From: Dyadobacter sp. NIV53
Lineage (GTDB): Bacteria; Bacteroidota; Bacteroidia; Cytophagales; Spirosomataceae
Assembly: GCF_019711195.1 (NCBI RefSeq)
Contig: NZ_CP081299.1
Span: 5,676,501 to 5,740,500 of the forward strand
Direction of reading: 5' to 3'
DNA length: 64,000 bases
A model generated the notes under the pieces. The model was given only the letters and a program-made list of their open reading frames with translations, had not been told where the DNA came from and made no database searches. The position numbers and the translations under genes were made by a program. Position 1 is the first letter of the stretch, and every line of letters starts with the position of its first letter. Positions 27,004 through 37,052 of the stretch are shown here, in pieces.

Positions 27004-27304
27004 CTTTATTCAATAGGTTTCGGTATTGGAAGAAAATATATAAAATACTGTCGTTTTATTAAATTTTTTGAAAATTGTATTCTTTTATGATTTTTTTTAT
27101 ATTAAAAATAAATATTAGATTATTGCTTGTAGTCTAATTATCAGGTAGATAATCAGACGCGGCTCAAACTTTATTCATAGTGTTCTGAAACATAGCGAAA
27201 ATGAAAATAACCCTGATATTGGTAAATATTTTCTTTGCCTATGCCTGATTAGTTTCAGTTCTTTGTATTCATATTACTTATCAGATATCAGGAAAAAACA
27301 TTTT
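27004..27304. other. Divergent intergenic region, AT-rich
   Basis: About 300 bases between the DUF2851 and mtgA starts. Several long A/T runs and no supported ORF; a 15-codon ATG frame near 27201 is too short to call. Confidence 0.35.
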
Positions 27305-27991
27305 ATGCTCCGCCGTTTGCCATTTATTGCTCTTCGTTTCTTTATATATTTTTTAATTATCTCCGTCGTCTGGGTTTTTATATTAAGGTTTTTACCGGTT
27401 TGGGTTACCCCATTTATGATCTCCCGGAAAATTGAAGCTTTTAAAGCCGACGAGGAAACCAAGATATACAGCGATTGGGAGCCTTATGAAAATATCTCCA
27501 AAGAAGCGGCACTGGCTGTTATCGCCTCAGAAGACCAGAATTTTCCGCATCACTGGGGTTTTGATTTTAATGAGATTTACGATGCCATGACTGAAAAACG
27601 GAAACGTGTCCGTGGTGCCAGTACGATTTCACAGCAGGTTGCCAAGAATGTTTTTTTATGGCATGGAAGGAGTTTTATCAGAAAGGGGCTTGAAGCTTAT
27701 TTTACCATTCTGATTGAAATTATCTGGGATAAAGAACGTATCCTGGAAGTGTATCTCAACGTGGCCGAAATGGGAAAAATGACATTTGGCGTAGAGGCAG
27801 CTTCTCTTCGTTATTATAAAAAATCCGCCAAAAATCTGACACGTGCCGAAGCAGCCAGGATTGCCGCAGTATTGCCTAATCCATTGCGTTTTTCAATTAA
27901 AAATCCTTCTTCATACGTAATAAAACGTAGCGGACAGATTTCCAGGCAAATGCGATCTCTGGGTGGCCAAAAGTACATTGCTGATTTGTAG
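27305..27991 (+). CDS. mtgA: Monofunctional biosynthetic peptidoglycan transglycosylase
   Basis: A 228-residue GT51 enzyme with one N-terminal membrane helix (FFIYFLIISVVWVFILRF). The glycosyltransferase motifs are complete: VIASEDQNFPHHWGFDF (catalytic Glu), RGASTISQQVAKNVFLW and the EVYLNVAEMGK segment, then RYYKKSAKNLTRAEAARIAA. It polymerises lipid II glycan strands at the inner-membrane surface. The start MLRRLPF was chosen over an ATG 14 codons upstream. A long palindromic terminator follows. Confidence 0.91.
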   Translation: MLRRLPFIALRFFIYFLIISVVWVFILRFLPVWVTPFMISRKIEAFKADEETKIYSDWEPYENISKEAALAVIASEDQNFPHHWGFDFNEIYDAMTEKRKRVRGASTISQQVAKNVFLWHGRSFIRKGLEAYFTILIEIIWDKERILEVYLNVAEMGKMTFGVEAASLRYYKKSAKNLTRAEAARIAAVLPNPLRFSIKNPSSYVIKRSGQISRQMRSLGGQKYIADL

Positions 27992-28017
27992 CATACTGGA
28001 TATATTCTATTTTGGAT

Positions 28018-28057
28018 AAACGAATAAAGCCTGCATGCATACAGGCTTTATTCGTTT
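28018..28057. terminator. Bidirectional terminator, 16-bp perfect stem
   Basis: AAACGAATAAAGCCTG pairs without mismatch with CAGGCTTTATTCGTTT around an 8-base loop, between convergent mtgA and the phosphatase-family gene. Confidence 0.8.
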
Positions 28058-28078
28058 CAGGGGTTAATGAAACTACAT

Positions 28079-28921
28079 TTATTTTATTATAGCTTTAATT
28101 AAAACCGGCTGATGGTCAGACGGATAACGCTGTTCTTTGGCATCTGTTAATACGCCGTATTTGAGAACATCCACATTTTTACTCACAAAAATATAATCAA
28201 TCCGCATATCCATAGGCGCATCAAATTTAAAGCTGTTGAATGTTCCTTCCGGGCCGTAAGGTGGTTGTTTGGTTACTTCATGCGTATCATTCAAAATTGT
28301 TTGAATGGTTTTAATCTGTTCTGTTTCTGGTGTAGAATTGAAATCTCCCGTTAAAATTACGGTTGCATTTCCCGCAATTTCCCTGATCTTTTTTACCATT
28401 AAAAAACCCGATTGACGGCGGGCTTCAACACCCTGGTGGTCAAAGTGAACGCAAAAGAAAAAGAACTCCTTTTTTGTAACCAGATCCTGGAATTTTCCCC
28501 ATGAAGAAATACGGTTGCAGCAAACTGCATCCCAGCCTTTTCCCGGTTTATCAGGCGTTTCGCTTAGCCAGAAATCACCTGATTTTATTAGTTTAAAACG
28601 ATCCTTTTTATAGAAAATAGCGGAGTGCTCGCCTGCCTCTTTACCATCGTCTCTTCCTTTTCCTGTGTATGCATATTCTGATAATTCTGCTACATCTTTT
28701 AACTGTCCGATCAGTGCTTCCTGGACACCAAAGATTTCGAAGTCATGAAATTTTATTAATCCTTTTACATTTTCTTTCCGGTTTGGCCACGCATTGATTC
28801 CATCACCTTTGTTGTCGTAACGCAGATTGTAAGAAGCAATGTTGATTGGTTCATTCTTTTGAGCGAATGAAAGCTGGTTTATTAATGATGAAAGTAAAAA
28901 AACAAAAAGCAGATTTCTCAT
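28079..28921 (-). CDS. Secreted endonuclease/exonuclease/phosphatase family protein
   Basis: A 280-residue protein with a signal peptide (LLFVFLLSSLINQLSFAQ) and an EEP domain. Metal and catalytic motifs visible: NIASYNLRYDN, FGVQEAL (Glu), VHFDHQG, VILTGDFNSTPE and the terminal RYPSDHQPVLI (Asp-His). Such enzymes hydrolyse phosphodiesters in the periplasm or outside the cell. It is downstream of the SusD gene but separated from it by a strong terminator, so it is probably transcribed separately. Substrate unknown. Confidence 0.86.
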   Translation of the reverse strand: MRNLLFVFLLSSLINQLSFAQKNEPINIASYNLRYDNKGDGINAWPNRKENVKGLIKFHDFEIFGVQEALIGQLKDVAELSEYAYTGKGRDDGKEAGEHSAIFYKKDRFKLIKSGDFWLSETPDKPGKGWDAVCCNRISSWGKFQDLVTKKEFFFFCVHFDHQGVEARRQSGFLMVKKIREIAGNATVILTGDFNSTPETEQIKTIQTILNDTHEVTKQPPYGPEGTFNSFKFDAPMDMRIDYIFVSKNVDVLKYGVLTDAKEQRYPSDHQPVLIKAIIK

Positions 28922-28997
28922 AAAACATAATTTTGATCAAAAGTTAATAAGGTCGGGTAACGTATGATTTACTTGAAGGTTATATTATTAAATTATA

Positions 28998-29037
28998 AAC
29001 AAAAGAGGCAAATGCGTGAACAAATGCCTCTTTTGTT
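28998..29037 (-). terminator. Terminator after SusD gene
   Basis: AACAAAAGAGGCA pairs perfectly with TGCCTCTTTTGTT around a 14-base loop, just beyond the SusD stop on the minus strand. Confidence 0.7.
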
Positions 29038-29057
29038 ATTTAAAAGCCTTCAATAAA

Positions 29058-30653
29058 TTACCAGCCGGGAGATTGTTTATAAGCTCCGTTACTTCTGGAA
29101 ATCTCATCAGGATTAATTGGCCAGGCCATGTGTTTGGCTGGATCAAAATTCCTTGCAGGCCATATTTCTTTCACTTCAAATGCAGAGTTTGGATCTGTTT
29201 TGCTTGTATGTATCCTGCCATGCAGAGGCGCGTTGATTTTAGCAAAATCTCCCCACCGTTTAAGATCAGCAAGCCGATCAGTCCATTCACAGGCAAGTTC
29301 TACACGTCGTTCATGTTTCAGGTCATTCAAGGTTGGAGCAGAAATAGGTGCCAGTCCAACTCTTGCACGGATCTCGTTTAATGGAATTGCAGCCTCCGCA
29401 TTTTTTCCTTGCTGGATTAATGCTTCTGCTTTGAAAAGAAGTATTTCAGCATAACGCATTAATGGCAAGTTTAAGCGTGTTGTAGGGCCATCTCCGTTCT
29501 GGTTGATCATTAAATTAGATCCTGCCTCTTCATTGGTCCCGTAACTGTATGGTTCCATGTATTTTCTGTTCTGAAACCCGGAAAGGCTATTGGTTGAATA
29601 ATAAGCCCGTTCTTTCCCAAAGTAAGTGAACTTATCTCCAAATTTAAGGATAGTCACTTCTCTTCTTGGATCAGTGGCTTCATATTCATCATATAGTTCC
29701 TCTGTAGGTTGAAAATAACCCCAGCCATTAAAAATACCCCAGCCTTTGTTTTCCAGAGTAACCCCCGGAAATATAGAACCACCCTGAACACCAGAAGTAA
29801 CGGACCATATATATTCGGAACTCCAGTTACTTTCAATTTTGAATACAGACTGGTAATTCTCTCTTGCACTGCCTTTTCCCGTAACCAAAGCCCGTCCTCC
29901 TTCATTCTTGATTTTATCTGCCAATGCAGGTATTAAAGCCCATTTTGTAGCATCGTATTGTGCCCAATATGCGTAGGTTTTTATCATGTATCCCCACGCA
30001 GCTACTTTATGTGCCCTTCCCTGATCAGCAGATCCGTAAGTAGAAAATAATGGTAACAGTTCTGCTGCTTTTTCCAGGTCTTTAATAATCTGGGCATAAT
30101 TATCTGTAACTGAGGCAAGTTGCGGAGGAATTCTTTTTCCATATTCCTCATTTTCAGGCCCATCAAACGGAACTCCCTGATCTTCGTGTCCCCAGGAATA
30201 AGCAAGCCAGAAATGTGAAAAGGCACGGATAAAGTATGCTTCACCCAGGGCCTTGTTTTTTACTTCATCAGAAACAGTAGCTGTCGGCAGGCCTTCAAGT
30301 GCCTGGTTTGCTTTGTTCATCATCCAATATACATCTCTCCAGCCATTGGCAATGCCGCTTTCACGGCCAGTAATATTAAAATTCTTAATATTATCGCTTT
30401 CTGCCCTTACCCGGCCCGGAACGATGTCATCACTGGCATCCTGCATCCAGAACAGGTTACGTCCCCACGTATTTTCGTTGCCCATTTGCACATATATCGC
30501 GGCAATTCCCCTTTTTACATCTTCTTCACTTTTCCAGAAAAAAGCAGTTGTAGCTGCTCCGTTTGGTTTAGTGTCTACCCAGTTTTGGTCGCATCCGGTG
30601 ATGGTTACCATCGACACGAACAATGCAAATATAAATTTGATATTTATTTTCAT
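29058..30653 (-). CDS. RagB/SusD family nutrient-binding outer-membrane lipoprotein
   Basis: A 531-residue SusD-type lipoprotein. The signal ends in VTITGC, with Cys21 the lipid anchor. TPR-like helices with NKANQALEGLP, ALGEAYFIRAFSHFWLAYSW and a C-terminal LMRYAEILLFKAEALIQQGK, then NEIRARVGLAPIS and ERRVELACEWTDRLADLKRW, are diagnostic. It caps the SusC porin at the cell surface and captures a ligand, commonly a glycan. Located 23 bases after SusC, in the same operon. The ligand cannot be read from the sequence. Confidence 0.93.
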   Translation of the reverse strand: MKINIKFIFALFVSMVTITGCDQNWVDTKPNGAATTAFFWKSEEDVKRGIAAIYVQMGNENTWGRNLFWMQDASDDIVPGRVRAESDNIKNFNITGRESGIANGWRDVYWMMNKANQALEGLPTATVSDEVKNKALGEAYFIRAFSHFWLAYSWGHEDQGVPFDGPENEEYGKRIPPQLASVTDNYAQIIKDLEKAAELLPLFSTYGSADQGRAHKVAAWGYMIKTYAYWAQYDATKWALIPALADKIKNEGGRALVTGKGSARENYQSVFKIESNWSSEYIWSVTSGVQGGSIFPGVTLENKGWGIFNGWGYFQPTEELYDEYEATDPRREVTILKFGDKFTYFGKERAYYSTNSLSGFQNRKYMEPYSYGTNEEAGSNLMINQNGDGPTTRLNLPLMRYAEILLFKAEALIQQGKNAEAAIPLNEIRARVGLAPISAPTLNDLKHERRVELACEWTDRLADLKRWGDFAKINAPLHGRIHTSKTDPNSAFEVKEIWPARNFDPAKHMAWPINPDEISRSNGAYKQSPGW

Positions 30654-30676
30654 CTTGAGTTAGATTTTGGATTTAC

Positions 30677-33600
30677 TTAAAATTTAAGTCTCAGGCCGGC
30701 AGAATAAATTCTGGATACAGGATATTGTCCGCCATCTAGTCCGACTCCGCCAACTTCGGGATCCATTCCGCTATATTTAGTGAATGTCAACAGGTTATCG
30801 CCGCTCAGATAAATGCGGAGATTCATGTTCTTTGGAAGCTTATTGAATGTATAACCGATCATTAAGTTTTTCAGGCGCACATAATTACCATTTTCAAGAA
30901 ACCAGTCTGAATTTGTCTGGAAGTTCCGGTTAGGGTCATTCGCCCTGATTTTTGGTATATCCGAACCTGTGTTGGTTTCAGACCAGGCGTCAAGGATTTT
31001 ATCCCAACGGTTGTATCCCTGCTCTGCTCCGTTAAGTGTGGACTGTTTGAATGCGTGAAAAAGTTTTACGCCACCTACACCCTGAAAGAAAATACTTGCA
31101 TCAAAACCTTTCCAGGTAAGATTCGTAGTAAAACCATAGGTGATTTTAGGAAACGCATTACCCATATAAACACGGTCCAGATCGTCAATTTTACCATCAC
31201 CATTTTCATCAACAAATTTAAGATCACCCGCTTTCGCATTTGGTTGAATTTGCGTACCCGTACTGCTAACGTATTCGGCAGCTGCCGCATCAGTTTGAAA
31301 TATTCCGGCATTTTTAATAAGCCAGTAAGAATAGTAAGGCTGCCCGACTGTGGAACGGAAAGGTGTAAGAATTCCTCTCCATGCATCACCATGTGTCCAA
31401 AAGGAGGTTGGATTCGTATCAATATAATCAACACGATTTTTTAGCGTCGCAAAATTTCCGCCGATTTCGTATCCTAGCTCTCCGGCTTTGTCTTTCCATG
31501 AAGCCGATAATTCAAACCCGCTGTTTCGGATTTTTCCCTGATTGATTGAAGGTGCTTCGTAACCGAAAGTACTGGTCCATTCCACATCCTGCTGTTTGAT
31601 CAGATCAAAGGTTAACTTGTTAAAATAATCAGCTGTGATTGTAAGTCTTTGTTTTAACAGACTAATATCCAAGCCAATATCCGTTTGCTGAGATGTTTCC
31701 CATGAAAGCTCGGGATTAAACCGGCTATTGATATACAAGGCAGGGGAATTAGGTGATGTATCTCCGATCTGGTATGTCTGATTGGAGGATAATGCCGGAT
31801 ATCCATAATATAACGGGACGGAATTAATATTTCCGATACGTCCCCAGCTTCCTCTGATTTTGAATAAATCTATACCGCTAATGTCAAAGAATGGCTCGGA
31901 ACTAAGTTTCCAGGCTGCCGTTACGGCTGGAAACCCCTTTCCACGATACCCTTCGGCAAGTCGTCCGGCAATGTCATAACGATAACTTCCAGTTAAAAAA
32001 TATCTGTCAGCCCAGCTGTATGAAAGACGTCCTACATAAGAAGCTGTTCTGTCTTTAGTTTCAGAATCCCATGGTTTGTTTTGATCGAAGATCGAAGCAT
32101 TGATAAAGAATTGTGCCCAATCTGCTTCATTTTCAAAACCTCTTGCTGCTATACCAAAAGATCTCCCAAAGTTTTCCTGAGCTGTCATAGATGCCATAGC
32201 GCCAATGTTGTGCTTGCCTAAAACTTTGCTGTAATTGGCCGTATTTTCCCAGATCCAGTTATAACCTCGGCCGGTGGAATAATCCAGTGTATTTTGCCCG
32301 TCAGGTTTACCAGGTTCAGTTCTTCTTGGTGTGAAATTTTTTGCCAGATTACTGTTTTGTCTGAAGGTGAAACGAGTGACGTAAGTTAAGCCAGGAATAA
32401 TATCAGAATAGGACAGTTCAGTAACCGACTGCATCTGACTGTTTTTATTAGTGGAAGTATTTCTGAGCAGTGACGCCAGCGGGTTAATTGCATCACCGTG
32501 AATACCCAGATACTGGGAATCACGCGGGCCAACTCCGCCAAAAGTTCCGTCATCATAATAAGCAGCAGCTGAACGTGGCATATAGATGGCCGAAAGAACA
32601 GTACCGCTGTAACCACTTTCTGTGGATGTTCCACGGTTATCACCATTATTATAAAATACATCCTGACGCAGCTTTATTTTGTCCGTGAATTTATAAACGG
32701 CATTGAAACGGAGGGAAATATTCTGTGAAAACGTATTGACCAGTGTTCCCTCTTCCTTTTCGTAACGCCCCTGCAAAAGTGTCGAGAATTTACCGGTACC
32801 AGCATTGATACTGATATTATGCCGCTGAACAACGCCTGTCCTGAAAATTTCATTGATCCAGTTTGTTCTTGTAACCTGGGCATATGGATTTTTGGTAATA
32901 TCCCATCCATCAAGCGGAGACAAGCCTGCATTGGTATAAGCAAGGTTGGATACCTTTGCTTCGTCAGCAGCATTTAGTGACTGAGGAAGTCTCCATGCAT
33001 TTTTAACACCAGTAAAACCGCTGTACTCAACACTTGGTTTTCCTTCGGTAGCCTGGCGGGTAGTGATCAGAATTACACCAGCTGACCCGGAAAATGCGCC
33101 GTAAATAGCTGCTGAGGCTGCATCTTTCAGTACTGTAATGGATTCGATGTCAGCGGGATTGTAGGGTGCATTAGGTACACCGTCAACAACATACAGGACA
33201 CTTTCGTCTCCACGTGAGCCAACACCGCGAATTGTAACCTTTGGGCTGCTATTAGGATGCCCGCCATTATTTACCGCGGTAACACCAGCTACTTTCCCCT
33301 GGATCATAGCACCAACATTTAATACCGGCCGGTTTTTGATCTGAGCCATATCAGGCACTGTTGAAACAGCCGACGATAAATCTCCTTTTTTCATTGTGCC
33401 GTACCCGATTACCACAACTTCGTCCAAAGATTTGGTATCAACTGAGAGCTTAACATTAATCTGGGATTGGTTACCGGCAACAATTTCCTGAGCGATGTAT
33501 CCAACGAAACTGAATATTAAAGTGGATTCAACTCCCGGAACATCAATCTCAAACATACCGTTTGCATCCGTAGAAGTCCCTTTTTGCGATCCTTTAATTA

Positions 33601-34090
33601 CAACACTAACTCCCGGTAACGGCTCGTTGTTATCAGAACCAACTACTTTTCCTTTAATTGTTACTTCGGCCGGAAGTATAGCCTGATGCAGTTTTTCTTC
33701 TATTTCTGAGAAAACGGAAGAGCTGTTTTTTGCCCGCGCCAGTACAATTTGCTCATTGATTACCCGATAGCTGATACCTCTCGGAACCAAAAGATTATCC
33801 AGTACTTTAGATAATTTTTGTTTTTCCACATGCAGGTCGATCTTGTCCTGAAGTGAGATCCGGCTGCTGTATACGAATTTGATCTCCGTCTTTTCCTGAA
33901 TTTGCGCCAAAGCTTCTTTTAAACTGAGATTATTGAAATTCAGCGTCATATCCCGGCTAAGGACCGACTGTGCTGAACTTTCCCCTGCATAGCTCATACT
34001 TGTCAGTAAAGCTGCGATAACACATTGAAACAACCCGATGCGCATAATTTTTAGCCAGTTGACCGGCTTGTTACGTACTGATTTTTCCAT
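30677..34090 (-). CDS. SusC/RagA family TonB-linked outer-membrane protein (with STN domain)
   Basis: About 1137 residues. Order: signal helix (IGLFQCVIAALLTSMSYAGE), an STN domain (LKEALAQIQEKTEIKFVYSS), a carboxypeptidase-regulatory-like repeat (VTIKGKVVGSDNNEPLPGVS), a TonB box region (SLDEVVVIGYG), the plug (DESVLYVVDGVPN) and a long beta barrel ending in AGLRLKF with terminal Phe. It imports ligand delivered by SusD using TonB energy. The STN domain implies surface signalling through the FecR and ECF sigma encoded just upstream. The start MEKSVRNK was chosen over one 21 codons earlier. Confidence 0.93.
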   Translation of the reverse strand: MEKSVRNKPVNWLKIMRIGLFQCVIAALLTSMSYAGESSAQSVLSRDMTLNFNNLSLKEALAQIQEKTEIKFVYSSRISLQDKIDLHVEKQKLSKVLDNLLVPRGISYRVINEQIVLARAKNSSSVFSEIEEKLHQAILPAEVTIKGKVVGSDNNEPLPGVSVVIKGSQKGTSTDANGMFEIDVPGVESTLIFSFVGYIAQEIVAGNQSQINVKLSVDTKSLDEVVVIGYGTMKKGDLSSAVSTVPDMAQIKNRPVLNVGAMIQGKVAGVTAVNNGGHPNSSPKVTIRGVGSRGDESVLYVVDGVPNAPYNPADIESITVLKDAASAAIYGAFSGSAGVILITTRQATEGKPSVEYSGFTGVKNAWRLPQSLNAADEAKVSNLAYTNAGLSPLDGWDITKNPYAQVTRTNWINEIFRTGVVQRHNISINAGTGKFSTLLQGRYEKEEGTLVNTFSQNISLRFNAVYKFTDKIKLRQDVFYNNGDNRGTSTESGYSGTVLSAIYMPRSAAAYYDDGTFGGVGPRDSQYLGIHGDAINPLASLLRNTSTNKNSQMQSVTELSYSDIIPGLTYVTRFTFRQNSNLAKNFTPRRTEPGKPDGQNTLDYSTGRGYNWIWENTANYSKVLGKHNIGAMASMTAQENFGRSFGIAARGFENEADWAQFFINASIFDQNKPWDSETKDRTASYVGRLSYSWADRYFLTGSYRYDIAGRLAEGYRGKGFPAVTAAWKLSSEPFFDISGIDLFKIRGSWGRIGNINSVPLYYGYPALSSNQTYQIGDTSPNSPALYINSRFNPELSWETSQQTDIGLDISLLKQRLTITADYFNKLTFDLIKQQDVEWTSTFGYEAPSINQGKIRNSGFELSASWKDKAGELGYEIGGNFATLKNRVDYIDTNPTSFWTHGDAWRGILTPFRSTVGQPYYSYWLIKNAGIFQTDAAAAEYVSSTGTQIQPNAKAGDLKFVDENGDGKIDDLDRVYMGNAFPKITYGFTTNLTWKGFDASIFFQGVGGVKLFHAFKQSTLNGAEQGYNRWDKILDAWSETNTGSDIPKIRANDPNRNFQTNSDWFLENGNYVRLKNLMIGYTFNKLPKNMNLRIYLSGDNLLTFTKYSGMDPEVGGVGLDGGQYPVSRIYSAGLRLKF

Positions 34091-34320
34091 AATTTTGATT
34101 GTCTGATTATTTAGAACTGGTTGGACAATTTTCCCTTTGTCGTGGTGGTACACGATCTGGTTATTTCAAAAGGGAAATGTAAAGGCACGAAGAGTCGGAA
34201 GTGGTGGTACACCTTCGGCTCTTTTGCTTTGTCTCAGGGAGGCTGTGTACAAATTTTCATCGTTTTGAATTTAGGATAGTAGTTCATTTTAATTCTATTA
34301 ACTTCTTACAAAAATTGCTG

Positions 34321-35338
34321 TCATTCACAGGATGGGCCGTTTAGTAAAATCGTTTTTCCTGACATGGTATATGTGGCGTCGAGCGAAGTACAAAGCATTT
34401 CCAGGATAGCCGGAAGAGATTGCTGTTCAAAATCCGCAGTAAGCCTGCACGCCGACATGTCCGGATTGATCAGGCGAATGTGTGAATCGAAGCGGGAATT
34501 CAGCATTTCTGCAACCTGATGAAGCGGGGTGCCTTCAAAGACAATCGTCAGCGGTTCATAAATTTCCTTTTTCGTTTGAACCGGCATCTGATTTAAAGTC
34601 AGTCGTTTGGCTTCTGTTTCAAAAAATGCCTGTTCCTTTGGTTTTAAAATAACCAGTTGAGACACATCTTTCTGACCAGGCGTTGTGACTTCTACACTTC
34701 CTGTTACAACTGAAATCTCAAATATTTTCTGTTTTTCAGGTGCTTTTACATTGAAACTCGTACCCAGAACCTTCACCGTCATATCTCCGCTTTGAATCGT
34801 GAACGGACGCGTTTTATCCGGTTTTACATTAAAAAAACCTTCACCCCGGAATGTTACAGCACGTTTGTCGGTATCAAATTTGCCTGGATAGTTGATAGCA
34901 GCATTTGCGTGCATCCAAACCTGGCTTCCATCGGGTAGCGTATGTAAAACGATACGGGATTCATTATTTACAAAGTGGATAAATCCGGCTGATTTTTTTG
35001 GTGAAGTTATTTTGGTGCTTATTTCAACAGGATTCTGAGCATACCAATAAGCGAAATAAATGCCTGCTGCCAAAATGAAAGACGCCGCTATTCCGGCCAG
35101 CCATCTGAAATTTAAATTTACAGCCGGGCGTTCTTTACGGATCAATACGCGATCCTGAATTTGCTGGAAAGTTTCTTTTTGCAAACGGATTTGTTCCGGT
35201 TCGGCTAGTGTATTCAGATAATCTGTGTTACCCCTTAAACTGGCATACCATGCTTCCACCTTGCGCTTTTTCTTCTTCCGAACAGGTTTCGTTAAGATAT
35301 TTTTCCAATAAAAGTGGTGAAATATAATTTTGCTGCAT
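34321..35338 (-). pseudogene. FecR family anti-sigma factor (frameshifted near N-terminus)
   Basis: From the ATG at 35338 the frame reads MQQNYISPLLLEKYLNETCS and EEEKA, a typical FecR start, then breaks near 35258-35265. Removing one base there joins VEAWYASLRGNTDYL. A single membrane helix (WLAGIAASFILAAGIYFAYW) is followed by the FecR domain (VVLH-like VLHTLPDGSQVWMHANAAIN, FRGEGFFNVKPDKTRPF, VKVLGTSFNVKA) and the C-terminal STN-like part. It would hold the adjacent sigma factor inactive until SusC signals. An alternative ATG in the second frame gives an implausible Lys-rich N-terminus. Error more likely than decay. Confidence 0.85.
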
Positions 35339-35410
35339 TTGCTTAGGGATGTTAACAATCCTAAGGTCGCATGGGAAGAAGGTAACCCTTAGTTCTTCTT
35401 TAAAAATTTA

Positions 35411-36001
35411 TTAAAAAAGATACAGAAAAATGATGGAGTAGGCGAGATGCTCTTTTAGATACTCCCTTAATACACGTAATGCTTTGGTAATATGCTGTTC
35501 AACAGTCTTTTCTGAAATATTCAGTTGTGCAGCTATTTCTTTATTGGCCAGCCCTTTCCGGCTTAGTACAAAAACTTCGTGGCATTTGGGCGGCAAGAGA
35601 TGAAGGCCTTCTTCATATCTGTTTTGAAGATCAGAAATGAGGGTTTGCTGATCGGTCGTGTTGTCGGAATTGGAAGAAGTGTGTTGGATTTCCCACTGAT
35701 TATAATGATGGTTGCGGGTAAACTCTTTGCGGTAAAACGAAATGATTGATTTTTTTACAGCTGAAAAAAGATAGGGCCTGCAAACCTCGATATTGCTTTT
35801 GTGGCGCTGCTGCCATATACTTACAAATAATTCCTGGACAATTTCCTGAGCTGCGAACTGGTCGTTTACCTTGCTGAACGTGTAATTGAAGAGAAGTTTG
35901 AAGTAACGTTTATATAATTCGCCAAATGCATGTGTATCATCCTGATTGGAGATCAGAGCCAGGATATCTTCATCAGAACGGGTTAAGTATAATTGGCTCA
36001 T
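35411..36001 (-). CDS. RNA polymerase sigma-70 factor, ECF subfamily
   Basis: A 196-residue ECF sigma factor. Region 2: HAFGELYKRYFKLLFNYTFS, AQEIVQELFVSIWQQR; region 4: LLPPKCHEVFVLSRKGLANK and EIAAQLNISEKTVEQHITKA, the helix-turn-helix that reads the -35 region. The C-terminal tail ends hydrophobic (AYSIIFLYLF). It starts the sigma-FecR-SusC-SusD run on the minus strand and most likely directs SusCD transcription on a FecR signal. Confidence 0.92.
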   Translation of the reverse strand: MSQLYLTRSDEDILALISNQDDTHAFGELYKRYFKLLFNYTFSKVNDQFAAQEIVQELFVSIWQQRHKSNIEVCRPYLFSAVKKSIISFYRKEFTRNHHYNQWEIQHTSSNSDNTTDQQTLISDLQNRYEEGLHLLPPKCHEVFVLSRKGLANKEIAAQLNISEKTVEQHITKALRVLREYLKEHLAYSIIFLYLF

Positions 36002-36191
36002 AGGTGATAAAGCCTTGTTTCATAATAGAGTGAACAGAACTTTTACAAAAGTGAAATTTATTTTCTTATCAGGCAGTCATTTATGGATTAAGTAATCCTG
36101 TTATCTTTTCATTTTTGTTAACAATGCATTAATATGGTTAACATTTTTTTGCCTGAATAATTATTTCCTTCATGCGAACCACCTGCAAGTT

Positions 36192-36210
36192 GTCCCATTG
36201 GGACGTTTCG
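36192..36210 (+). repeat. Dispersed intergenic hairpin repeat, copy 2
   Basis: GTCCC-ATT-GGGAC hairpin followed by GTTTCG. Same stem type and tail as the copy near 8.3 kb. Confidence 0.45.
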
Positions 36211-36245
36211 AGGATAGCAATAAAATGAAGTATGAACAAAAAACT

Positions 36246-36266
36246 CGTTCCGTAGGAACGTTTGGT
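36246..36266 (+). repeat. Dispersed intergenic hairpin repeat, copy 3
   Basis: CGTTCC-GTA-GGAACG hairpin followed by TTTGGT, 42 bases after copy 2. Confidence 0.45.
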
Positions 36267-36410
36267 GTAAATTCAGGTAATTAAAATTTAACTATCCAAA
36301 CTATATTCGGTATAAAAAAATGATTCCATATTAAATTTCTCATTCATCGGTTTTAACCCATGAAAGCTACGGTTTCAGTTAATATAAACCAATTTTAAGC
36401 ATATCAATTA

Positions 36411-36971
36411 ATGACAAAAGAGAATTTATATTTTCTGGCTATTATTCCTCCTGCATTAATTTGTGAAGAGATAATTTCAATTCAGCAGTACATTGCCACG
36501 AGATTTCAAAGCGGTGCTGCACTGAAAGTAATCCCGCATATTACGTTGAAAGCTCCTTTCAGATTTCTATCAGATCAACATGAAAATGTAATTCAATGGT
36601 TTGATCAAATGTCAATAAATGTGGTTCCGTTCAGTCTTGAACTCAAAGGCTTTGCTGCCTTTGAAAATCCGAAACAACCTGTGATTTACGTAAAACCAAA
36701 TTTTAACCCGCCATTATTTGATTTACAAAAACAAATCAGCCACAATTTTAATACAGCTTTCCCTGACCTTGCGCTTAAAAATACTGAGTTGCCTTTTAAG
36801 CCGCATCTCACTATAGCGTACCGCGATTTAAAACCACAGTTTTTTGAAGAAGCCCGGAAGGAATTTCAGACCAAAAATTATGAAGCAACATTTTTGATAA
36901 CAGATTTTAGACTAATGCAGCATGATGGTAAACATTGGGATAGTATTCGTTCTTACCAAATGCAATTATGA
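36411..36971 (+). CDS. 2'-5' RNA ligase family (2H phosphoesterase) protein
   Basis: A 186-residue protein with the two HxT/S-type motifs that define 2H phosphoesterases: IPHITLKAPF near residue 43 and FKPHLTIAYRD near 130. Each half carries a beta-sheet lobe around one His. Family members open or close 2',5'- or cyclic phosphodiester bonds in RNA or nucleotides. Not obviously linked to the arabinose genes that follow 80 bases later. Substrate unknown. Confidence 0.84.
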   Translation: MTKENLYFLAIIPPALICEEIISIQQYIATRFQSGAALKVIPHITLKAPFRFLSDQHENVIQWFDQMSINVVPFSLELKGFAAFENPKQPVIYVKPNFNPPLFDLQKQISHNFNTAFPDLALKNTELPFKPHLTIAYRDLKPQFFEEARKEFQTKNYEATFLITDFRLMQHDGKHWDSIRSYQMQL

Positions 36972-37052
36972 TAATTAACGTATTTTTGAATTGGTAAATA
37001 AGTCCCGGCTAAATTCAGGATAAATTATACTCTCATCAATCTGTTTAAATTC

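Larger units (their letters stand above)
36002..36410. other. Divergent intergenic region with two hairpin repeats
   Basis: About 400 AT-rich bases between the sigma gene and the 2H phosphoesterase gene. It holds two copies of the dispersed hairpin element described separately; otherwise nothing was recognised. Confidence 0.4.

Noticed and set aside
27201..27248. 15-codon leader-peptide-like frame before mtgA
   Set aside because: Too short, with no attenuator structure or codon bias to support a leader peptide.
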